NCBI GenBank assembly: GCA_028873825.1
Contig: JAPPNM010000173.1
Span: 1,156-45,723, forward strand
DNA length: 44,568 nt
Origin: Gemmatimonadota bacterium
Lineage (GTDB): Bacteria > Gemmatimonadota > Gemmatimonadetes > Longimicrobiales > Gaopeijiaceae
Direction of reading: 5' to 3'
Part shown: positions 1 to 8,204 of the stretch, piece after piece
Layout: each line of letters starts with the position of its first letter
Position numbering within the stretch: position 1 is the first letter of the stretch
Translations under genes and position numbers: made by a program
The notes under the pieces: model-generated
The model's database searches: none
Told to the model about the DNA's origin: nothing
The model's input: only the letters and a program-made list of their open reading frames with translations

Positions 1-126
1 CCCTGGGGGCGCCCCCCCCCCCCGCGGCCCGGTGGGGGGGGGGGGGTGGGGGGGGGGGGGGGGGGGGGGGCCCCCGGGCGGGGGCCCCCCCCGGGGGGGG
101 GGGGGGGGGCCCCCCCACACCCGAAC
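1..126. repeat. G/C homopolymer low-complexity stretch at window edge
   Basis: This stretch is almost entirely alternating long runs of G and C, some more than 20 bases long, with two isolated T residues. Ordinary codon usage resumes abruptly near 117. It has no plausible genetic function, and glycine/proline ORFs through it are composition artefacts. It looks like a contig-end sequencing or assembly artefact, possibly seeded by the real glycine-rich 3' part of the adjacent minus-strand gene. Confidence 0.75.
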
Positions 127-905
127 TCACTTGATGCGGACGCACCTCCACTCCGCCCAGCAGTCGACCCCTATCGGGGGACACTCGGGATTGCACGGCA
201 CCCCGTCGCCCTCACCGCCCTGTCCGCCGCACCTGAGGTACATGTCGCACTCCCACGACGGGTTGTTGCCGCCGTTCGTACCGCCGCCGCCATTCGGCTC
301 GCCACCGCGCGGGCCGGGGCCGCCGAAGCCCCCACCGCCTCCGCCCCCTCCGCCTTGGCCGTTCGCGCCGCCGCCGGGCGGTGGTCTCTTCGCATACGTC
401 CCCATGCACTTCTCGTCGACGGGCTTCCACGCAAGATCCTCGTCTTTCAACCCCCTATCCCCATAGTGCATGGCCTCGTGGATCACCACGGCGCGCTGCT
501 CCTCGATGGTCAGGCCTTGCTTCAGGAGGGTGTTATGGCCGGGATACTCCCCGGTCGTGTCCCGCCCGGCGGGATAATACCGCCCGTTCGAATCGCTCCC
601 ACGCTTCACCTCCACGATGAACCAGTTGTGATTCGAGTCGTTCAGCGCCCGCAGAACGGTGTTCTTGATGGGAGTTTGGCACCAGCCGCCCTTGTCCGTG
701 TCCCATGCTGCTCGATCATGCCCCGGATCCTCTCGCCCCGGACGCGGTCGGTGACCTTCCTATGATAGGCATCCCAGTTCCAGTCGGGATCGTTCGAGCC
801 GGGCGGGAACCTCCTGGGGTCGGGCCCGGGCCCCGTTTGGCCGGCGAGCACCCCCCAAAGCACCGCCGCCAGCGCTCCGAATACCCACGGCGCGCGCCTA
901 CCCAT
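127..905 (-). pseudogene. Secreted HExxH-motif protein, frameshifted
   Basis: Two minus-strand frames join into one plausible secreted protein of about 259 residues. The first begins at ATG 905 with an N-terminal signal segment (MGRRAPWVFGALAAVLWGVLAG) and runs to a motif MIEQHG near 705. Adding one G to the GGG run at 702-704 carries it into the second frame, which ends at 127. The second frame has VVIHEAMHYGDRGL, an HExxH signature of zinc metalloproteases, then a Gly-rich linker and a Cys-rich tail with six cysteines. Its ATG overlaps the stop of the upstream lipoprotein gene by 8 bases, so the two are probably co-transcribed. Seen: signal, HExxH, the frame break in a homopolymer. Inferred: peptidase activity; no third ligand is obvious. 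The break may be a real mutation or an assembly indel. The family is not recognised. Confidence 0.55.
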
Positions 906-1611
906 CGCACTTCAGCCACAGCTCGAGCCGCGCCGCCGCCGCCGGGTCCGCCGGCCACTGCTCATCGTACAATCCCCAGTACCTCGCCTCCCTCGCCTCC
1001 GTTTCCTCCGCTTCCGCCAGAATGGATTCCCGGTTCGGGTTCCGGGCGTATACTTCCCGCCAGTTGCCGCGCGCGACGTGCAGAGCGTTTTCGAGCAGCT
1101 CCCGCTCGCACGCCGCCTCCACCGCCCCCGCGCCGTACACCGCCTCCTTCGCCCGTAGCGAAGCGTACCAGAAGGTCTGCAGCTCGACTGACTGGTAATC
1201 CCCGAAGTCAAGCCACGGATCCCAGTTCCATCTCCGCATGTGTTCCAGGCATTCGCGCGACCCCCTCCGGAAGTCCTCCCGCGACAGGGCCGGGGAGCTC
1301 CACCCGGCATGAAACCCCGGTCTCGAATGCGACCGGATGCCCCAGTCGACGTTAACGTTGTCCCGCAGCCCCCGTAGCGCCGGGGGGACGCCGCGCTCGG
1401 GATCTTGGGGCACCCCGTCCAGAAGCGCCCCGTTCGGATCGACGGCCGGGTCGATGCGCCAGAGCGGGGGGGCGGGGGGGAGCGCCTCGGCGGTCTCCGG
1501 TCCGGTCAGCGTCGCCGCTCCCGCGTGGTTCTCCACCTCCTGCGGCGGCCCGGCCTCTGGATCGCAGGCCGCCAGCGCGGCCAGGGCGAGTAGGGTTGCA
1601 GTGTTTCTCAT
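898..1611 (-). CDS. Lipoprotein of unknown function
   Basis: A 237-residue protein beginning MRNTATLLALAALAAC, a classical lipoprotein signal with lipidation Cys at residue 16. A longer in-frame extension upstream has no signal and is unlikely to be translated. The mature part is rich in Trp, Arg and Glu, carries no recognisable domain and ends in LKCDG. Its first 16 residues are almost identical to those of the lipoprotein at 15795-16595. Both also have a GALLDG-like stretch soon after the Cys, so they probably share ancestry, but the remainder differs. The stop overlaps the ATG of the frameshifted HExxH protein, suggesting a two-gene operon. Likely anchored to the periplasmic or outer membrane; function unknown. 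Confidence 0.75.
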   Translation of the reverse strand: MRNTATLLALAALAACDPEAGPPQEVENHAGAATLTGPETAEALPPAPPLWRIDPAVDPNGALLDGVPQDPERGVPPALRGLRDNVNVDWGIRSHSRPGFHAGWSSPALSREDFRRGSRECLEHMRRWNWDPWLDFGDYQSVELQTFWYASLRAKEAVYGAGAVEAACERELLENALHVARGNWREVYARNPNRESILAEAEETEAREARYWGLYDEQWPADPAAAARLELWLKCDG

Positions 1612-2009
1612 GGTGAAAGGCAAACCACAGGGCTTCCTGCTTATTCGGCCTTGGGGCCTGTTCCATTCGGCGGGCGACCGACATCGGGCCCTCCCCCAAT
1701 GACATGAAGATGCTCCCACGGTACGGGCCGCGATTCCGGCCCGCAAGAGCCAACGGAATATTGCTGGGGTTCGGGCGCGCCGGTTCCGCCCGGACGATTC
1801 GGGGTGTGACGGTGTCGATGCGGCCGGGATTGCCCGCCAGCGGCGCGACTGTGGACATTGCATTTGCCAGCCACAATGGGATGCGGGCCTCCATCAGGGA
1901 CGCCTTGACCTCCCCTTCCGACTTCACCGCGTCACCGGACGTCAGTACGGCGACACCGCGCACTTGGCGCCGCACCGCAGACAAAGCAGGGACCCGTTCC
2001 CCGGCCGAT
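1612..2009. other. Intergenic region, no supported gene
   Basis: About 400 bases between the DUF4097-like gene and the lipoprotein gene, both on the minus strand. Open frames cross it on both strands, but none has a start with a ribosome site or a recognisable domain. A minus-strand frame reading through 1984-1612 has somewhat protein-like composition and could be a decayed gene. It should hold the promoter of the 898-1611 gene, but I see no convincing -35/-10 pair. Confidence 0.4.
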
Positions 2010-2843
2010 TCAGCCTCCTCCCTTGGAGGGCGGCAGATCCAGAGCCCCGCGAATGTCCGAATACCGGATCCGCGACCGGCGGGTGTCGGTTACCACCAGG
2101 TCGCCGTCCACGTCGCTGACGGAGACGCTGCCGGAGCCCGCCCCGTCGATGCGAACGGTCCCGCCGACGGCCACGACCTCGATGCTCCCCGAACCGTCGG
2201 TGATCGCCACGTCGCCGCCCACGCCTCGGATCTTCAGCGATCCCGAGCCGTCCTCCACCGTGACGAATCCTGTCACGTTCCGGACCCGGACACTTCCCGA
2301 ACCGTCCTCGACCACGACGCTACCGGTCACGTCCTCGATCGTGAGACTGCCGGAGCCGTCCTCGACCACCACCGAACCCACGCTCCGGAGCTTCACGCTT
2401 CCCGATCCGTCCGTCACATTGACCGCGCCGGTTCCGGAAACCTCCACGCTGCCCGAACCGTCGTCCAGGCGCACGTCGGTCCCCGCGGGCACCTCCACGA
2501 CCAGATCGATGCGCGCGTAGCCGTTCCGGCCGAACCAGCCGCCTCCCCCGTGGCGCGGGTAGCGGGTTTCGAGCCTGTCTCCCTCCAGAGACACGCCCAG
2601 CGCCTCCAACCGGTCGCCGTCGGAAGCGCACAGCGTCGCCGCGACCCGGATCTCGCCGACCCCGTCCCCACCCCGGATCACCAACTTCCCGGCACCGGCC
2701 TCCACCTCCAGACTCCCCGAGGCGGGTCCGCTCAGTCCGACCTCCTCGCGGTGCTCGCACTTGTCCTGGGCCGCCAGTCCCGCAGGCGCCCACGCCGCCG
2801 CCCCGATGACCGCAACCACCGTCCATGCCGGCCGCTTCGTCAT
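2010..2843 (-). CDS. Secreted DUF4097-like beta-helical repeat protein
   Basis: A 277-residue protein starting at ATG 2843, with a Shine-Dalgarno-like AAGGAGAGG upstream. Residues 1-25 form a Sec signal ending AGLAAQ. Residues 36-125 are a Ser/Gly-rich beta region. From residue 128 the motif DGSGS recurs at 128, 145, 162, 180, 198 and 216, with a degenerate GAGSGS near 234. This 17-18 residue period is typical of DUF4097/adhesin-like parallel beta-helices, each turn being DGSGS plus two short strands. Such proteins are periplasmic or surface-exposed and their role is poorly defined; some lie next to anti-sigma factor genes. The longer upstream extension has no signal and is rejected. The antisense strand is open only because of the repeat composition. 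Confidence 0.82.
   Translation of the reverse strand: MTKRPAWTVVAVIGAAAWAPAGLAAQDKCEHREEVGLSGPASGSLEVEAGAGKLVIRGGDGVGEIRVAATLCASDGDRLEALGVSLEGDRLETRYPRHGGGGWFGRNGYARIDLVVEVPAGTDVRLDDGSGSVEVSGTGAVNVTDGSGSVKLRSVGSVVVEDGSGSLTIEDVTGSVVVEDGSGSVRVRNVTGFVTVEDGSGSLKIRGVGGDVAITDGSGSIEVVAVGGTVRIDGAGSGSVSVSDVDGDLVVTDTRRSRIRYSDIRGALDLPPSKGGG
2091..2462 (-). repeat. Tandem 51-54 bp coding repeats (DGSGS turns)
   Basis: Seven degenerate in-frame repeats inside the beta-helical protein, with spacing of 17, 17, 18, 18, 18 and 18 codons. Each unit encodes DGSGS, two alternating hydrophobic strands, then Val/Thr-Glu/Asp. The units differ in nucleotide sequence, so they are old or under protein-level selection rather than recent slippage products. 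Confidence 0.8.
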
Positions 2844-2921
2844 ATCCGTGCTTCCTCTCCTTCCAAGGGTGTCGTACGAAACAAATCGCTCCGCCAGTAC
2901 CCTAACGGAAGGCGGTGCGGG

Positions 2922-3260
2922 ATGGAACGGCGGCGGCGCGTCGAATGGGTCGAAGCCTTGCGGCGGCATGTCGAGCCGCCGACGGTTCCCGGCCGAGTGC
3001 CTGACCGCGTACTCCAGGAAACCCGCGCCCGGGTAGAGTGCGGAGCCGTGGCGGACCGCCCGCGGCCGGATATCCGCCCGGAGGCCGCCGCTTGGCATGT
3101 TCTGAAGCCTCGTGGTACTCTAGTGGATGTATCCAAGCCACCCACGGAGCCACACGATGCCCCCGATACCCCCTCTCTCAGCGACGGGGCCACCGCCGAT
3201 GCGGGCCGCAACCGCCGGAGCGGTGGCCGAGAGGCCGTTTCCGTCGCCGACGCCGCTTGA
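2922..3260 (+). CDS. Possible small protein upstream of the R-M pair
   Basis: A 113-codon plus-strand ORF from ATG 2922, with GGAAGG about a dozen bases upstream. The first half (MERRRRVEWVEALRRHVEPP and on) is charged and helical and reads like protein; the second half is Ser/Asp/Ala-rich and low complexity. It ends 21 bases before the methyltransferase start on the same strand, so it could be the first gene of that operon. I see no helix-turn-helix typical of a restriction-modification controller protein. The alternative is that this 438-bp gap is simply a promoter region with a chance ORF. Confidence 0.28.
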   Translation: MERRRRVEWVEALRRHVEPPTVPGRVPDRVLQETRARVECGAVADRPRPDIRPEAAAWHVLKPRGTLVDVSKPPTEPHDAPDTPSLSDGATADAGRNRRSGGREAVSVADAA

Positions 3261-3281
3261 TCCGTCGTTACGGAAGGGGGA

Positions 3282-4220
3282 GTGAGTGAATCGGTGAACG
3301 CCACTGCCCACGCCACCCAGGAACGTCTTCAATTGGAGCATTCGGAGGAGGCCTCCAAGCCCCCGCCAGCTCAATACGAATTCGTCCGCGGTGACGCCTT
3401 CGAGTGGCTCGGGAACGCAGAGCCCAAGTCGATTCATGCCGTCGTCACTGACCCGCCCTACGGCTTGCTCGAATATACGCCGGAGGAGCTGAGAAAGCGC
3501 CGGAGCGGGAAGGGCGGGGTCTGGAGGCAGCCGCCATCGTTCGACGGTTGCCGACGCCAGCCCGTACCGCGTTTCACCGTGTTGAAAGACAAAGACAAAG
3601 AGGCAATCCGGCTGTTCTTCGGTGAGTTTTCCCGGCTGCTCTATCCGGTGCTGGTTCCGGGTGCTCACGTTTTCGTTGCGACGAATCCGCTGCTCTCGGA
3701 GCTCGTCTTCGAGCCCTTCACGGCGGCCGGCTTCGAGAAGCGCGGAGTACTCATCCGGGAAGTCCACACGTTGCGCGGCGGCGACCGCCCCAAGAACGCG
3801 CACGACGAGTTCCCGGACGTGACGGTAATGCCGAAATCGTGCTTCGAGCCGTGGGGTATCTTCCGGCGACCGGTTCAGGGGCGGGTGCAGGACAATCTGC
3901 GGGAGTGGGGCACTGGAGGACTGCGAAGACTGTCTGCGAGCGAGCCGTTTCGGGACTTGGTAAAGTCCGGGCGCGCTCCCCGGCGAGAAAGGGCCATCGC
4001 CCCGCACCCCTCACTCAAGCCGCAGGCGTTCCTTCGCCTGCTGGTGAGGTCCAGCCTGCCGCTCGGCAAAGGCGTCGTGCTCGATCCGTTCGCGGGCTCG
4101 GGATCGACGCTCGCGGCGGCCACGGCCTGCAATATCCGCAGTGTCGGAATCGAGTGCAATCCCGAATACTACCGCATGGGGGCGGCGGCGATCCCCAGGC
4201 TTGCGGCCCTGAATGTCTGA
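3282..4220 (+). CDS. DNA methyltransferase, beta-class N6-adenine/N4-cytosine type
   Basis: A 312-residue S-adenosylmethionine-dependent DNA methyltransferase. Catalytic motif IV is TDPPYG (DPPY at residues 57-60). The SAM-binding motif I, LDPFAGSGST (D268-T275), comes near the C-terminus, followed by GIECNPEYY (motif X/II region). The order IV, target-recognition region, I marks the beta class; DPPY rather than SPPY favours N6-adenine. The length is normal for a type II modification enzyme. I take GTG 3282; an in-frame GTG at 3294 sits better behind GGAAGGGGG at 3271-3279 and may be the true start. The stop overlaps the next gene's ATG by 8 bases, and that gene has a nuclease signature, so this enzyme presumably protects host DNA in a restriction-modification system. 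Confidence 0.9.
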   Translation: MSESVNATAHATQERLQLEHSEEASKPPPAQYEFVRGDAFEWLGNAEPKSIHAVVTDPPYGLLEYTPEELRKRRSGKGGVWRQPPSFDGCRRQPVPRFTVLKDKDKEAIRLFFGEFSRLLYPVLVPGAHVFVATNPLLSELVFEPFTAAGFEKRGVLIREVHTLRGGDRPKNAHDEFPDVTVMPKSCFEPWGIFRRPVQGRVQDNLREWGTGGLRRLSASEPFRDLVKSGRAPRRERAIAPHPSLKPQAFLRLLVRSSLPLGKGVVLDPFAGSGSTLAAATACNIRSVGIECNPEYYRMGAAAIPRLAALNV

Positions 4221-4821
4221 AGGGTTCAATCCGGACGTCGCCCTACCGCCGGGTCTGGACGCGGCGGCTATTCGCAGGGCCATCCAGTACACCGAAAACG
4301 CCCTGAACGACCGGGATTTCATCGACCTCTACTTCGAGCAGGCCAACGTGTTCAGCGCCATCGTCGGGATGTACGGTACCAAGGCGCTGGACAGCGTGAG
4401 CAACTACGAGAAGCACAGGCACAGCTTCGAGGCGCAGACGCGATTCCCCGATCTGCGGAGACGCGGTGCGGTGATCCCGTTACGTCCCGCCGATTGCCTC
4501 GAGAGCAAGGCCAGCAAACGCCCCTGGTCCATTCAGTCGCACTACAATCACTCGGGTTGGTACATTGTTTGGAGATACTTGGTGGATCCCACACGGACGA
4601 TCAAGCGAGGAGCCTACGTGGTGATCTGGCGGGTGGATGTGGTCTTCCTAGACGAATCGGACTGGAAGTATGAAGGCAGCCGGGCCGGTGCAGACAAGGG
4701 AGGCCGGACACACACGTTTGGCGTCCGGCGTCCGGCTGCGAAGCTCCGTGATTGCGCAGTGTACCAGTACCCCGGCGTCCGCCTCAGAGGCGGGAAGCCC
4801 GTCCCGATCAACGGCGCGTGA
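4213..4821 (+). CDS. Putative type II restriction endonuclease, PD-(D/E)XK type
   Basis: A 202-residue protein whose ATG overlaps the methyltransferase stop by 8 bases. It contains RFPDLRRRG (P79-D80) and, 16 residues on, CLESKAS (E97-S98-K99). Together these fit the PD...(D/E)xK active site of type II restriction enzymes, which cut DNA with Mg2+. The N-terminal part (20-65) is predicted helical and the C-terminal half has beta-rich segments such as WYIVWRYL and VVIWRVDVVFL. I do not recognise the family or the recognition site. Overlap with a modification enzyme is the main contextual support for restriction function. No frame breaks are visible, so the pair appears intact. Confidence 0.7.
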   Translation: MSEGFNPDVALPPGLDAAAIRRAIQYTENALNDRDFIDLYFEQANVFSAIVGMYGTKALDSVSNYEKHRHSFEAQTRFPDLRRRGAVIPLRPADCLESKASKRPWSIQSHYNHSGWYIVWRYLVDPTRTIKRGAYVVIWRVDVVFLDESDWKYEGSRAGADKGGRTHTFGVRRPAAKLRDCAVYQYPGVRLRGGKPVPINGA

Positions 4822-4848
4822 CCATGGAGTACACGCTGTCAGGCTGAA

Positions 4849-5265
4849 CTACAGGTCCCGCGGCCAAATTTCAGGCGCGCCCCTCAGCGTCACAGCCCCG
4901 AAATCGCGCAGATCGAGGGTCGCGATCGCCCGCGCCTCCAGCCGCTCCGCCACGGCCATGACGACGCTGTCGACCAAGCCCAATGACAGGTCGCGATACT
5001 CCCGGTCGAGCTCCAGCGCCCGCCGCAGGTCGTGCGGTTCGCCCCATTCGACCAGGAACCGGCCTTCCGCCAGGTCGGCGCAGACGACCTCGGCGGCGGC
5101 TCGTCCCAGCTTCTTTCGCGCGAGATGGTCCAGTTCGGGAATGACGGCCCACGGCACCACCCACTGGCCGGCGCCCGCTTCGAGGGTCTCCCGGAGTGGC
5201 GCATGGTGCCGATCCCCGATGTCCATGAGCGCCAGCACCGCGCTCGTGTCGGCTACGACGGCCAA
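4849..5265 (-). CDS. vapC: PIN-domain toxin (VapC family)
   Basis: A 138-residue PIN-domain ribonuclease. The acidic active-site residues are visible: D6 in VVADTSAV, E44 in VIPELDHLA, D99 in GLVDSVVMAV and D118/D121 in ATLDLRDFG. VapC toxins cleave tRNA or rRNA and are held inactive by the cognate antitoxin. The start ATG lies 5 bases after the stop of the RHH antitoxin gene, the standard antitoxin-toxin order. Full length and apparently intact. Confidence 0.9.
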   Translation of the reverse strand: MAVVADTSAVLALMDIGDRHHAPLRETLEAGAGQWVVPWAVIPELDHLARKKLGRAAAEVVCADLAEGRFLVEWGEPHDLRRALELDREYRDLSLGLVDSVVMAVAERLEARAIATLDLRDFGAVTLRGAPEIWPRDL

Positions 5266-5270
5266 CCGGC

Positions 5271-5579
5271 CTACTCCGGTATCCCGCGGCGTCGAGCTGC
5301 GGCGGGAAGTCTGCGGAACGGGCCAACCCCCGGGTCCTCGGCGAGGTCCTCCTCGCCGAAGTCGTCGAGGAGCTCCTCGGACCGCTCGGCGAACTGCGGG
5401 TCGCCGCTGTTAGCAATCCCGACGCACTTCGGCCGAAGATGCGGCTCGATCCGCGCGGCGTACTCCGCCACCGCTTCGCGGACGAGTTCGGCCGCAGAGC
5501 GCCCCTCGTCGGCCGCCCGCAACTTCAGCCTGCGGTAGTCCGCAGCGTTCAGGTACACCGTCGTCTTGATCGTCTTCAC
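5271..5579 (-). CDS. Ribbon-helix-helix antitoxin
   Basis: A 102-residue protein opening VKTIKTTVYLNAADYRRLK, a ribbon-helix-helix (CopG/Arc-like) DNA-binding domain: one beta strand, then two helices around residues 12-45. The C-terminal tail (about 50-102) would wrap the PIN toxin. I read GTG 5579 as the start; no in-frame ATG precedes it before the operator, and the short leader lacks a Shine-Dalgarno site. It pairs with the VapC-like toxin just downstream and probably autorepresses through the palindrome at 5590-5608. Confidence 0.85.
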   Translation of the reverse strand: MKTIKTTVYLNAADYRRLKLRAADEGRSAAELVREAVAEYAARIEPHLRPKCVGIANSGDPQFAERSEELLDDFGEEDLAEDPGVGPFRRLPAAARRRGIPE

Positions 5580-5589
5580 GGAATGTATG

Positions 5590-5614
5590 GTATATGGTTG
5601 CCATATACTGTCAA
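5590..5614 (-). promoter_or_regulatory. Operator/promoter of the RHH-PIN toxin-antitoxin pair
   Basis: A perfect inverted repeat, GTATATGG-TTG-CCATATAC, occupies 5590-5608. On the minus strand it follows directly after TTGACA (5609-5614 read in reverse), a consensus -35 box. The palindrome therefore fills the -35/-10 spacer and overlaps any -10, so RHH antitoxin binding there would block RNA polymerase. The operon's GTG lies about 11 bases further on. The AT-rich sequence stands out sharply from the surrounding GC-rich DNA. Confidence 0.75.
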
Positions 5615-5825
5615 GGCGAGGTGAGCGCCAGAACCGTCACCCCCGGACAGGGCCGGTCGCCACGCTCCAGAAGGATGATCCGTGGGCTTGATCCCCTACC
5701 GGGCGGGACGGTGTGGGCGTTAGTGGAGCGCGCACGGGCGAACCGGCGCGGTTGGAGGCTTGCCGGGGGATCGAAGGGGACCCCCCCCTGCTAGCCCCGG
5801 TTGTTCCCACACCGGGTAGGCTGGC

Positions 5826-6570
5826 TTACCGGCGTTTCGGGTATCTGGGGTGCTGCCAGCCCCCCACGGGGGGAGCCCCGGCAAGGTCCGCCTCGACGGC
5901 CTTCACGGCCTCCGCCTCGCTCATTCCCTTGGCCATTCGCCAGTCCAGCATGGAGCGCGCGGCGTCGCGCCGGAAGTCCATTGAAAGGCTGTGATAGCCT
6001 TCGCTGTACACCCTCGGATCGCGGGCGATGTCCCGGAGCACGGCGTACGCCTCCGGGGCCGTGGTCCACGCCATCGCCTTGAGCAGCATCGTCCGCACGG
6101 GTTCGAGGGGGTGCCAAGGGGTCCTCATGTCGGAGAACACCCCGCCCTCCCACGCCCGCCGCAGTTCGGCGGCGAGCCACGGCCCGGCCCGGTCCGCCGG
6201 AAAGTCTGCCGGACACTGGGCGCCGTCATCGTCAAGGCCAAGCTCCTTCTCATGGGCAAACAGCAGTTCCCCGTACCACAAGCTCACCATTGCGCGTTGG
6301 GCGCGCGGATCGGTTTCCGCCATCCCTTCGAGCGCCGCGAACGCGGCCCCGATCCACCCGCCGTCGGACGGGCAGCCAGCGTAGAACAGCAAACCATAAT
6401 CTACCGCGAAACCGTCTTCCGTTTGCCCCTCCAGAAGCACCCGGACGAACCCCTCCGGGTCGTCAAGCCAGCTTTTCGGGACGCTCGTACCCTTGCTCTT
6501 GCGCGGCCAGCGGGGGCGCGCCCAGCACCGCCGCCAGCGCCGCGGCGGCAAACGTGTTTCGAATCGTCAT
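5826..6570 (-). pseudogene. Secreted helical protein, single-base frameshift after signal
   Basis: The first frame begins at ATG 6570 with MTIRNTFAAAALAAVLGAPPLAAQ, a Sec signal, and terminates soon after. The second frame, ending at 5826, carries about 210 further residues starting SWLDDPEGFVRVLLEG. Removing one A from the run of four (6473-6476 on the plus strand) joins them as PE-SWLDDPEGF. The mature region is helical and repeat-like (WYGELLFAHEKEL, ARDPRVYSEGYHSLSMDFRRDAA), with no domain I recognise; HEAT- or Sel1-like solenoids are possible. It follows the lipoprotein gene at 6591-8057 by 20 bases, so both may form an operon. Either a genuine pseudogene or an assembly indel. Confidence 0.6.
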
Positions 6571-6590
6571 TTTCGGTTCTCCCTTGCGTG

Positions 6591-8057
6591 TCAGAATGCC
6601 GCCCAGTCGCAGCCGGGGGTCCACCAGAACGGGTCCGTACGCTTCCAGTCGATGTGAACGGTAAGGTTCGGGGACTTCCCCGGCTTCCACCACACCACGG
6701 GCGAGCCCGTCCCGCCGCGAACGTGGTTGCCGTACACCTCGTGGTGGCCCGATGCCATCCAGAACGCCGAATCGGCGGCCCCCTCCGCAATGTTGCGTAG
6801 CCTCTTGGCCCTCGTCTTGTCCCTCGCCACGATGCGGTCCAAGATTGCGGACACGTCGCCGCAGGCTTCCAGCGTGAGCGCCTTTTCCAACTGTGCCTGG
6901 TGGCCCTTCATGCCGTTCTGGCCGGAGGTCTCGTGGGCGGTCACCCCGTCAAGCAGGAATTCGGGGTTTTTGCCCCGGCGCTTCATGTAGTCCCAATGCC
7001 TCACGTAGCGGTCCGTGTCCGGGACTTCCTCCGGGCCATCCGCCCTCAGCCGCTTGTTCACATGCCAGTAGCGCGCAAAGTAGTAGATCTCGGACTCCAC
7101 GTAACCGTAGCCCTTGTTCGGCCCCTCCGCCACCGCCGAGACGAAGGACGCGCCCTCCGCCACGTCCGCCGTCGACGCGCTTCCGCTCGCGTTGGCGTTC
7201 ATCCCGAGTATGGTGTCCGGCCAGAGGTAGTTCGTCAGGTCGCCCCCCGGCCTCAGGGGATACTTCTTGATCGTCCATCCCCGGTCGTCCACCGCGAAGC
7301 GGTCCGTCGCGTAGGCCGGAAACGAGGAGCTGTTGTCGGCAGCCGCCACCTTCACGGTTCCGCCGTGAACCCCCGTTCCGGCCCATGTCGCGGTTTTCAC
7401 GTCGTCGAGCGTCACCTCCGGCAGAGTCTCCAGCGTCCCATAGCGTATCTCCGCCCCTCCCCCGTCGGGCTCGAACGTCCAGCTGTAGTCGACCTCCCCC
7501 TTGTTGTGGGACGGGTAGGCCGTGCAGGACACGTACCGGCCCCGCGTCACGAAGGCGGTGTTGCACGACAGGCGCACCGTGAAGTCCGGTTCGGGGCAGC
7601 TTAGGAGCGTATCGTTCTCGTCGATGCCGTCGCCCCCACCGCTACCGCAGCCGTCACCGCCCCCGTCCCACCCGTCGTTCGAAATCGTCCTGACGGCGCA
7701 GAAGGCCCGGCCCTCTGCCACCCACTTGCAACTGCACAGCGTGGACGTTCCGTCCTTCTGCGGCGGCGGACATTTCTCCCAGCAGTCCTTCACGCCGTCG
7801 CAGAAGTAGCCGTCCCCCCCGTCCGCCAGGGGGTTGCCCGTGGGGTCGCCGGAGTCCCGCACGTCGCTCCGGGTCACCGTGAACCGCGCCCCGCCCGCGG
7901 CGCCCTCGTCCCCGGCCTCCAGAGGGCCGCTACCCTCCGGGTCCGGGACCTCCGGGTCGTCGCGCGGGGCTTCTTTCGGACTTTCCGGGCCGTCCGCCCC
8001 CGGAGGGGCGATCCGTTCGCCGCATCCGGCCAGCATCGCGGCCAGCGCGGCGGCCAA
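6591..8057 (-). CDS. Large Cys-rich lipoprotein, unknown function
   Basis: A protein of about 488 residues with hydrophobic segment LLAAALAAMLAGCGERIAPP, a lipobox ending LAGC. It then has a Pro/Asp/Glu-rich linker and a Cys- and Gly-rich section (FCDGVKDCWEKCPPP, CSCKW). A beta-rich middle around SCTAYPSHNKGEVDYSWTF resembles an Ig/PKD-like fold. The C-terminal part contains TAHETSGQNGMKGHQAQ and ASGHHEVYGNH. Start choice is uncertain. An ATG at 8087 is in frame but is followed after four codons by TGA (at 8073-8075). Translation may begin at TTG 8057, or the TGA may be a TGG-to-TGA nonsense change. No domain is recognised; likely cell-surface. Confidence 0.6.
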   Translation of the reverse strand: MAAALAAMLAGCGERIAPPGADGPESPKEAPRDDPEVPDPEGSGPLEAGDEGAAGGARFTVTRSDVRDSGDPTGNPLADGGDGYFCDGVKDCWEKCPPPQKDGTSTLCSCKWVAEGRAFCAVRTISNDGWDGGGDGCGSGGGDGIDENDTLLSCPEPDFTVRLSCNTAFVTRGRYVSCTAYPSHNKGEVDYSWTFEPDGGGAEIRYGTLETLPEVTLDDVKTATWAGTGVHGGTVKVAAADNSSSFPAYATDRFAVDDRGWTIKKYPLRPGGDLTNYLWPDTILGMNANASGSASTADVAEGASFVSAVAEGPNKGYGYVESEIYYFARYWHVNKRLRADGPEEVPDTDRYVRHWDYMKRRGKNPEFLLDGVTAHETSGQNGMKGHQAQLEKALTLEACGDVSAILDRIVARDKTRAKRLRNIAEGAADSAFWMASGHHEVYGNHVRGGTGSPVVWWKPGKSPNLTVHIDWKRTDPFWWTPGCDWAAF

Positions 8058-8204
8058 GAGGGTTGAAGGGGTTCAGTTCGGTCGCATCGTCGGGGCTCCT
8101 CTCGCGGAAGGCGTTCCTGTTCCCGGCCAGCGCGGCAAGGCCGGGCCGTTGTCAGAAAACACCCGGTCCCTTTGGAGGGAAAACAACCGTGTCTCCCCGC
8201 TTAT

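Noticed and set aside
1704..3260. 518-codon plus-strand ORF
   Set aside because: Most of it is antisense to the DGSGS repeat gene and open only through repeat composition. Only its last 113 codons (2922-3260) are kept, as a low-confidence candidate.
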